Of a stretch of 64,000 bases of DNA, positions 56,770-64,000 are shown in pieces; the first letter of the stretch is position 1, and the number at the start of each line of letters is the position of its first letter. The notes under the pieces are model-generated. The model did not search any database and was not told the DNA's origin. It saw only the letters and a program-made list of their open reading frames with translations. This DNA is from Davidsoniella eucalypti. Taxonomy: Eukaryota; Ascomycota; Sordariomycetes; Microascales; Ceratocystidaceae. The stretch lies in assembly GCA_004009845.1 (NCBI GenBank), contig RMBW01000059.1, positions 124,001-188,000 of the forward strand, in the 5' to 3' direction. The position numbers and the translations under genes were made by a program.

Positions 56770-58370
56770 TTAAAGGACCAGGTGCTCACCGTGGTACTTG
56801 GGGTTGTAGGTCGAGGCGGAGGAGACCAGGCTGTCCTCCTTGCTCAGACTTCTCTCGGGGAAGCCATCGAATGACAAAGCGTAGGTGGCCACGGAGTGGG
56901 CAATCAGCTGAGTGCTGGTGATCCAAGAGGTCTCGTTGACGTTGTCAAGGTCATCGCACAGCTGGTGGTAGCAAGGGTCGTACCAGTTACCGGCAATACC
57001 GCCGAACATGGAGACCTCCTCTTCAGTCTTGATGCCCTCGGCACCAGTGGCGATACCACCACTGGGAATGCCGTTGCGGATAAAACCATCGTAGTCGGAG
57101 CGGCCATCGAAGGGGATGAGGGTGTAGTGCAGGCTGTGAGAGGTGTACCAGTCAATGTACAGCTGCTTCAGCTCACCGGAGCCATCGGGGTTGTCGTTGT
57201 TGTTGGCATCGTAGACCTGGTAGGCAAAGTTAGGCGAAGCCATCATGTCGTAGTCCATGAAGAGACGGATCTTCAGGTTTTCCTCGGGGGAAAGGCTGAA
57301 AGCGTAGTGGTCAGAGCCCAGAAGACCCTCCTCCTCACCAGCCCACCAAGCAAAGCGGACGCAGTTGTTGACGGAGAAAGCAGTCAGCTGCTTGGCAATC
57401 TCCAGAAGAGACATGCTACCAGTACCATCATCGTTGATGCCAGGGCCCTCGGTGACACTGTCACTGTGGCCACCCAGCATGACGCAGTTATCCGCATCAC
57501 CCTCGGTGGTCTGGGCAAGAACATTGGTGGTGGTGACGACCTTGACAGTCGAGTCGACTGTGACGGTAGCAGAAAGCGACTTTCCGCTAGAGATCCGCTT
57601 CAGGATGGGCTGAGCCTCCTCCAGGGACAGGCCCACAGAGGCGACGTGGTCGGAGGAAGGGGTACCCAGGGTACCGTGAAGGTCACCAGACTCGTTGTTG
57701 TACATAACGGCGGCAATAGCGCCAGCACGACCGGCAGCCTCGGACTTGGTGCCGAACGAGCAAGTGCCACGCTTGATCAGGGCAATGGAACCCTTGGTGA
57801 AGGAAGCGTAGTCCTCGTCGTTGCAGCCGTCCTTCGAGACAAGAACAAGCTTGCTAGTGACAGCCTTACCGTCAGTGGTAGGAGGGCTTAGGCTTAGGGC
57901 ACTGCCAGTCAGCTCGACACCGTCGATGACCAGGGAAGAGCCAACGACATCGCCAGCGAAGGCCTGGAAGTCCTGGGTCCAGACCTTGTAGTAGTCGCCG
58001 TGCTTGGCGAGCTCACTCTGGATGTGCTCGATGGTACCAACGTGACCTGTGAGTGGAAAAAACGCGTAAGTAATCATTTATGAGAGAGTATAGGTCGAAG
58101 TAGGATTAGAGACTTACCAGGCGAGCCAATGACACGAGTGGGGTGACCGTAGCTATCGGTGCTAGTCTCGGCAATCGCGAAGAACTGCTTAGCACGAGCC
58201 TGCAGAGCCTCGATCTTGATAGTAGCCTGGAGAGCCTCGGAGTCGATCACAGGCTTAGAGGTAGCGCTGGAGATAGAGCCGCCAACTTGGGCCTTGAGGG
58301 GGACCTGGGCGTTGATGGCATAGGCGCTGGCGGCGCCGGCCATAGTAGCGGTGGTGGCAAGGAACTTCAT
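56770..58370 (-). CDS. Secreted M28 zinc aminopeptidase with PA domain (leucine aminopeptidase 2 / aminopeptidase Y type)
   Basis: Removes N-terminal residues from peptides outside the cell or in the vacuole. Two exons on the minus strand, 58370-58118 and 58046-56770, with donor GTAAGT and acceptor ACAG; 509 aa, the normal family length. Residues 1-18 form a signal peptide, followed by a short propeptide. A protease-associated (PA) domain lies at about 150-235. The M28 catalytic domain shows the co-catalytic zinc ligands: His278 (GGHSDS), Asp290 (NDDGTG), Glu323 next to general-base Glu322 (AGEEEG), Asp351 (DYDM) and His445 (DPCYHQLCD). Several N-glycosylation sites are present. Codon use is highly biased to C-ending codons, which suggests strong expression. 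It converges with the WSC gene (295 bases between stops) and diverges from ADE2. Confidence 0.95.
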
Positions 58371-59761
58371 GGTGAATCAGAGAAGCGATTAAAGAGCGAA
58401 GCGCGACACTTGGAGAAGGAATGAGTCGGCAAGTTGAAGCACGTGGTTAAGAAGAGCGATGGAAAAAGAATGAGAGAATGCGACTCAAGAGAAAACCAGA
58501 GAACTGAGCTGTAGAGGAAAGAAACAAAGACGATGACAAGGCGGGCAAGCTTGAGGTTTTTATTAAGATGGAGGTTATGACGGAGGGAAGTCGCGAGATA
58601 AGGAAATATAATAGAATAGAAGCTGGCTACTACCTATTCTGGCGGTAGGAACCTAGACAGCGGTGTTGCTGGAAGGAACAATATAGATGCTACCCAAATT
58701 GGCCTGTGCAGATTTTGGGTTGCTACTACAGGCAGGTACAGATGCGAGGGAAAGAAACCGTCTAGGGGGACCATGCAGGAGGGCAGGAGAAGCTTACTGG
58801 GAGTCCTACTTCACAGAAGGCTGACAATAGCGAGGCTGACGATGTGCAATTCATCAACGTTGTTACGAATTGTGACCAATGTCTACCTACTGCTTACTAT
58901 GACCCATTATCGGGCGGCAAATAAGTTTACTCATTGAAGCTTGGAAGATGGCTAACATTGCAAGGATCACCTCACTGATAAGAGCTTAAAATGGTAGCAC
59001 GCACGCCAAAATGGCACATTCTGATCAGTGCATATTCTTCAATGATGGCGAGTTTCTTGGCACCTAGTAGCGGTCACTACAAACCCTGAAACTAAGGACA
59101 TCGCCGATAACTTGAAAGGCAGGTCACCAGCATAATAGGGCAGGAGAACATGCGCCGGGAAGGTCTGTGATGCTGTTTGATAGGCCACGGACTCCAAGAG
59201 CTTCCATGCAGCTCAATTAGCCTCAAGAAGATTATTAGAAGGTAACATGATCGCATGTTTACCCGAAGAATAAAACATGAACTATCTCGGGATGCGACCC
59301 TCGTGGAGTTTATCTAAGCCGGTGAGCTTAGAGAACGGCGGCGAAAATGATATGTTTGGTTTAATTTAATACGTTCCATCATGCCTACATGTCAGCTTCT
59401 TCTTTTGGGTTTTGCCAGCTAAAACACCAGGTCACGAAATAATACAACTGTTTCATTGTTGTCTTAACCGGATGTACTAATAAACAATGGGCTAAGTGAC
59501 TGATAAGAAAATGGATTTACGGAGATTAAGCAAGCACTCAAAAAATCGATTTGGCTTTGTCGACCGCCTTCCGCGCACGGCCGAGGGGTAGAATTCTGCC
59601 ACTAGAGTGCAACCCCACATGACGACAGTCGTCAAGATTTTCGAGCACAAGCGCATAAGTCACATGCAGAATATAGACAGAGCCGGCTTACAAGACTATC
59701 AAGCGCTTGTGCTTCACAATCAAACCTCTCCTTTACTGTCCTTTGTGTTCTAGAACTCAGA
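58371..59761. other. Divergent intergenic region: aminopeptidase and ADE2 promoters
   Basis: About 1.4 kb with no CDS. The first 150 bases are purine-rich on the plus strand (CT-rich in the aminopeptidase sense), a typical fungal leader or promoter texture. TGAGTC at 58,424-58,429 is a partial Gcn4/Cpc1-like site. I see no clear purine-pathway regulatory motif next to ADE2. Confidence 0.6.
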
Positions 59762-61771
59762 ATGTCCACTTCTCCCATCATCGGTGTTGCTGGCGGCGGC
59801 CAACTGGGCCAGATGCTTACCCAGGCGGCCTTTCCACTTGGTATTCCCGTCGTGGCGCTCGATAGCGAAGATGCGCCGGCCAAGAAGGTCAACCACCACG
59901 GCCAGCACGTGACTGGTTCATTCAAGGACGCCGAGAAGCTGCGCGAGCTGGCTCGCCGCTGCGACTTCCTAACTGTCGAGATCGAGCATATCGATGCCAC
60001 AATCCTGCAAGAGATTGCTGACAATGGCGTCACGCTAGCTGATGGCTCCCTTAAGAAGATCGAAGTTCACCCGGCACCTAAGACCCTATCACTGATCAAG
60101 GACAAGTTCTTGCAAAAGGACTACTTTGCGACTGTAGGCATTGCTGTTACCACACAGCTCAAGATTGAAGGCGGTGATCAGTTCAAGGCCTCGATAACCG
60201 CGGCTACTGAGAAACTTGGCCTACCATTAATGCTCAAATCTCGCAATGACAGTTACGATGGGCGCGGTAACCTGAAACTAGACACTCTAGATACTGATCT
60301 GGTCGCTAAAGAGCTGGGTACTGAAAACCTGTATGCTGAGAAGATGGTGCCCTTTGTTAAGGAACTATCTGTCATGGTTGTTCGGTCAGATGTCGAGGTC
60401 AACGGCGTCCGTGTTGCCAAGACTTTCCCTTACCCTGCTGTCGAAACTCATCACGAGGATAGTATTTGCTCGACTACCTTTTACCCTCCCCGTGGCGTCA
60501 ACCAGGAGATCTGCCTCAAGGCTCAGGCTCTAGCCTCCAAGGTTGCTAACCAGCTTTGGGGTCGTGGCGTCTTCGCCGTCGAGATGTTCTTGACCGCTGA
60601 CGGTATGATCAAGCTTAGAAAATTCACAATATCCAAAATCCATTTGACTGACTCTTTCAATTTTCATAGGTAACTTACTCGTCAACGAGGTCGCTCCCCG
60701 TCCCCACAACTCCGGTCACTACACTATCGAAGCCGTTCCTCAGATGTCTCAGTACAAAGCCCAGCTATACGCTATCCGTGGTCTTATCCCCGCCGAACAG
60801 AAGCTCACCCCTCGCTGCGCCTCCTCTATCATGGTCAACGTTCTAGGCGGCGCTGGTGCTGCTTCTCACGTGCCATTGATTTCGCTAGCTGAGAAGCTAT
60901 ACAGCGATGACATGGACATCCACATTCACATGTACGGCAAGGACGCCAAGCCTAGCCGTAAAATCGGACACATCACCGTTTGCAGCAACAAGTCGATTTC
61001 TGAGCTAGAAAAGCTCGCTCAGCCTCTGATCGAGGAAGCATCGAAGATCCGTCTAGAGCGTGTTGATGCCGGCAGTAAGGCTCTGCGTAACGCCGCTGCG
61101 ATTCCTACTGTTCCTGCTCCCGCTGTCTCCCCCACCAAGAAGTCTGGCTCTTCTCCGGCAGCTCAAGTCCTCGTCATCATGGGCTCTGACTCTGATATGC
61201 CGGTACTGCGCGCCGGTCTGGAGATTCTTGACGAATTTGGTGTTCCGATTCGTGTCGATATCACCTCGGCTCACCGTACCCCCAGCTACATGGCTGAGGT
61301 CGTTGGGGCGGCGGCTGCCGACGGCATTAAGATCATTATTGGTGCCGCCGGTGGTGCCGCTCACCTCCCTGGCATGGCAGCGTCGCACACGCCTCTTCCC
61401 GTTATTGGTGTGCCAGTTAAGGCTACCCATCTAGATGGTGTCGACAGTCTACACAGCATTGTTCAAATGCCCGTAAGTATCCCATATCCATTATCTCTCA
61501 CTTTTCCCTTCTGATCTGGGAAAACAAAATGCTCTGTTCTAACAATCATCTTTTTCTCTAGCGCGGTATCCCAGTCGCAACTGTTGGTATCAACAACTCC
61601 ACCAACGCCGCTCTTTTGGCCATCCGTATTCTAGGCACCGAATTCCCCGAGTACCGCACAAAGATGGAGGAGTACATGACCGGCATGAAGGATAGTGTTA
61701 TGGCCAAGAGCCAAAAGGTTCTCGATATTGGCTGGAGATCTTATCTGGATGGCATGGCGTCTAAGAAATAG
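59762..61771 (+). CDS. ADE2: Phosphoribosylaminoimidazole carboxylase, fused PurK-PurE
   Basis: Converts aminoimidazole ribonucleotide to its carboxylated form in de novo purine synthesis, in the cytosol. 617 aa in three exons: 59762-60602, 60670-61472 and 61562-61771. Donors are GTATGA and GTAAGT; acceptors are ATAG and CTAG. The N-terminal PurK-like ATP-grasp part starts GVAGGGQLGQM (residues 7-17) and includes KSRNDSYDGRGN and NEVAPRPHNSGHYTIEA (just after intron 1). A Ser/Pro/Ala linker (about 420-445) leads to the PurE-like part: VLVIMGSDSDMPV from residue 447, SAHRTP around His482 (catalytic), and GAAGGAAHLPGM. Intron 2 splits MP/RGIPV. The fused order is standard for fungi. In yeasts and some other fungi, loss of this enzyme gives red adenine auxotrophs. 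It converges with the Pth11-like gene. Confidence 0.96.
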
Positions 61772-62144
61772 GATGTCCTTCCATGGTCATCTGTTTTGTT
61801 TTGTATATCATTGTTGTAAAATTAGATTGAACGTCATTTCATTTGATCCTTTCCATATATTGATTTAGGGTTAAACACTCAGGGTCACAATAGTGTGGAT
61901 CATGCACTTCCCTCCTCTTAGATTTTGTGAGATATAAAGTCATATTATATTGTTTGTAGTAATCAAATTGTCCAGGTCCATTTCTGGTATCATTAAGGGT
62001 ATATCTAACGTACAAGTGCAAAAGTGATATCATACACTCCAACCAAATCAAATCAAATAGTGCTCCCATAGTCTTCCGTGTTCCGAATTATCTTGCGATT
62101 TTCATGATGTCCTTCTTTTGTTTTAAAATAGTTAATTTTGGTAA
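61772..62144. other. Convergent 3' spacer of ADE2 and the Pth11-like gene
   Basis: About 370 bases, A+T-rich, with TTGTTTTGT/TGTATAT-type 3'-end signals after ADE2 and A/T runs before the minus-strand stop at 62,145. No gene. Confidence 0.65.
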
Positions 62145-63571
62145 TTAGTTACCAATATGGTCTCGTGGTTGACTTGGGTGTCTATCATCGAAGTTGAAGT
62201 TGTGAGGTTCTGGAAGAGAAGCAGATGCAGCGACTGAGATCTCCTGCATCACCACAGTCTGGTGGACAGTGATGCCAGATGATGGCAAGCCAACATTTCT
62301 CTCTTCGTCTAGTATGTTCTCTTGGCTGCCATTCTCTTCGCTAACTTGCTTTTGCATGTCAGTGAGTACAATCTCGTCGGTACTATCACTGAGAGACAGA
62401 TGAGACTGTCGTTTCTTGTTGTGGTACACAGAGGTTGTGATAGTTCCAAAGCGGCTGCCGTGCATTCCAGTTCCCGGAGCAGTGCCAGAAGTCATGCCGC
62501 CGCCAGTCATACCGGGAGTCATACCCGAGAGGCCTTGGCTGTTTGACTTGGACGGGCCGAAGCGGTTCAGGATGGGGAACCATTCACGTAGCATGGGCCA
62601 GATCATGGGCATATTCGCTACATAGAGCGCCACACTAGCCTCGCGTATATACCACTGCATGTAGCCCGAAGAGTAAGGGTTTGTCAGGTTATGGACTTTG
62701 CACATGATGGCAGCTAGAATGACAAAGATACCCATGGTCAGCACCAAAGCCACCACGATCTTCTTGCGCCATGGGGCCTGGAGCCGCACAACAATAGAGA
62801 TAGGAATGCCGAGCATCAGACAGTCGGAACTGATGTTGAAAGTGCCTTGGACAATGCCGTAGTATTCGAGAGTGGCACACTGGGTATTTGAGGGTGCGAT
62901 ATCCCAATATTGGCTGAAGGGGATGCAGGTAGTAAAGAAGCAGATCTCAGTCGCTAGCCAGCCGATAAAAGCATAGATGCAAAGTGCCCGGGTGGCCTTT
63001 TGGCTGCGCAGACCGAGAGTCAAGCGAGTGTACATGACTAACAGGCAGGCCTTGAGAACGTAGATGGTGCAAAGCATGGCCTGTTCGGAGACTACGACAA
63101 TCTTGGAGTTATGAACGCGAGCCGCGATTTCGGCTGCGGAAAAGGTTGCCAGGTCCTCGGCCGGGTAGAGGTTCGAGCCGCCATTGTTCGCAATAACGTT
63201 AAGAGTGACAACTAGCATGATATACAAGCCCTTCTGAGTATTAGAGTCTGATTCTTCTTCTTCTTCTTATTTTACGTTTTCGTAGCATAAGTGACTTACA
63301 AAAGCGACTATGATGAGGTACTCGTCTAGAAGCCAATTTCTCGGCCCGCCGGCGCGAGTTGCTGTTGCATAACTAGAGCACTTGTTAGTCCGAGAGTTTC
63401 GTCTTTCTTAGGCACAGAAAGATACGACAAAACGTACAGTCTCAGTAACGTCAGCGTTGCGCCAATGGAAAACAACGTCCAACTCTCTATTCTAAGATTC
63501 ATATTGAACGAGCTGTCGAAGTTGGAAGAACCATCATCCTCTCGGGGGTGAAGCAGCGAGAGCAGCGACAT
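62145..63571 (-). CDS. Pth11/SAT4-like seven-helix membrane protein (fungal rhodopsin-like domain)
   Basis: Polytopic plasma-membrane protein of the large Pezizomycotina family that includes the GPCR-like Pth11 group. 431 aa in three exons on the minus strand: 63571-63438, 63372-63300 and 63233-62145. Donors are GTACGT and GTAAGT; acceptors are CTAG and TCAG; intron 1 has an ACTAAC branch site. The first helix is at about 29-46, followed by the family-typical short loop ending NWLLDEYLIIVAF (around 57-69). Six further hydrophobic segments reach about residue 285, including the conserved WDIAPSNTQC loop and a final RE-X-W motif. I see no N-terminal CFEM domain. The cytosolic C-tail (about 145 residues) begins with a Gly/Met/Thr-rich stretch, then Ser/Asp/Glu-rich sequence that could be phosphorylated. 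The ligand and any G-protein coupling are unknown. Confidence 0.87.
63252..63268. repeat. (TTC)n repeat inside intron 2 of the Pth11-like gene
   Basis: About six TTC triplets lie within the 66-nt intron 63234-63299 (GAA repeats on the coding strand). Length changes here would alter intron size but not protein. Confidence 0.75.
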
Positions 63572-64000
63572 AGCGAGTTCAAGTACTTGCTACGAGCAAG
63601 CGTCGGTCCACAAGTGCGTCGCCTATAACAAAGGGGGTCCCGTAGGTACGAAATTGGAGATTGTAGCGTTACAGTCCGCCGAGCAGTTAACAGAGCAGCA
63701 GCCACAGCTCCCAGGCAAGCTTAGCCCACCAGGTAGTCAGAAAGCCAAGATTAATGCTCAGAGCAAGAGAGCCTGTATGCTGCCAGTCTAGCTAGCTAGT
63801 GTATTAGACAGACACAGGCTTCCGTAGAAGCACTGACCTTTGGCCGTGTAGAAGAGTATATGATGGAAAATCTGCAGGTGTATGTAAGTGCAAGAAGGGC
63901 GGCGGCGGCGAGGGCGGCGGCGAGGAATGTAGATGGGGGGACGGGGCCCATTAAAGGGCTTTTAAAAAGGATAGCAACTGCAAGACAAACAAGGACGAAT
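63572..64000. other. Upstream region of the Pth11-like gene
   Basis: No CDS seen. It contains a G-rich block at about 63,894-63,950 with GGC repeats and several G runs on the plus strand. The window ends within this upstream region. Confidence 0.6.
63894..63926. repeat. GGC-repeat, G-rich block
   Basis: Two groups of three GGC triplets separated by GAG, then GAGG. It is locally very G-rich, with G-quadruplex potential, and lies about 330 bases upstream of the Pth11-like start on the template side. Confidence 0.7.

Noticed and set aside
56896..57891. 331-codon plus-strand ORF
   Set aside because: It lies exactly antisense to the aminopeptidase exon, whose strong codon bias leaves the opposite strand open. 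The peptide is Val/Gly/Asp-rich with no domain.

Overview
This window is nuclear DNA of a filamentous ascomycete fungus. The genes have short spliceosomal introns (about 50-95 nt) with GTAAGT/GTGAGT-type donors, CTNAC-type branch points and TAG/CAG acceptors. The proteins are typical of Pezizomycotina: Prm1, a Pth11/SAT4-type seven-helix protein, WSC repeats, Zn2Cys6 and C2H2 regulators, and a fused ADE2. A sordariomycete, perhaps hypocrealean, is my best guess from protein flavour only. I see no rRNA, tRNA, CRISPR array, intact transposon or viral gene.

Layout, left to right. 1-6.26 kb has no convincing CDS and ends in a long pyrimidine-rich leader. 6.26-7.65 kb is a three-exon C2H2 regulator with a Gln/His-rich middle. 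10.57-12.85 kb is PRM1 (plasma-membrane fusion during mating); its frame stays open for a further 104 codons after the stop. 15.3-18.1 kb holds two tandem paralogous cysteine-rich single-span membrane proteins with an intron at the same place. They converge on a minus-strand amino-acid permease (18.2-19.8 kb). 21.07-22.73 kb is a minus-strand aldehyde dehydrogenase with a probable mitochondrial presequence and a second, better-placed ATG. 24.95-27.17 kb is a Zn2Cys6 regulator, divergent from the dehydrogenase.

27.2-52.8 kb is a gene desert of about 25 kb, visibly A+T-rich. It is broken only by one orphan serine-rich ORF (36.49-37.06 kb, minus) and a possible coding relic near 44.3-44.9 kb.

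52.8-63.6 kb is dense again. It contains a SET-domain lysine methyltransferase (minus), a secreted three-WSC protein (plus), a secreted M28 aminopeptidase with a PA domain (minus), ADE2 (plus, purine synthesis) and a Pth11/SAT4-like membrane protein (minus).

The genes do not form an obvious single pathway. Several face the cell surface or secretory pathway (Prm1, the tandem pair, permease, WSC, aminopeptidase, Pth11-like), and the aminopeptidase and permease could both serve peptide/amino-acid nutrition. All exon structures were built by hand from splice signals and frame continuity, not from transcripts.
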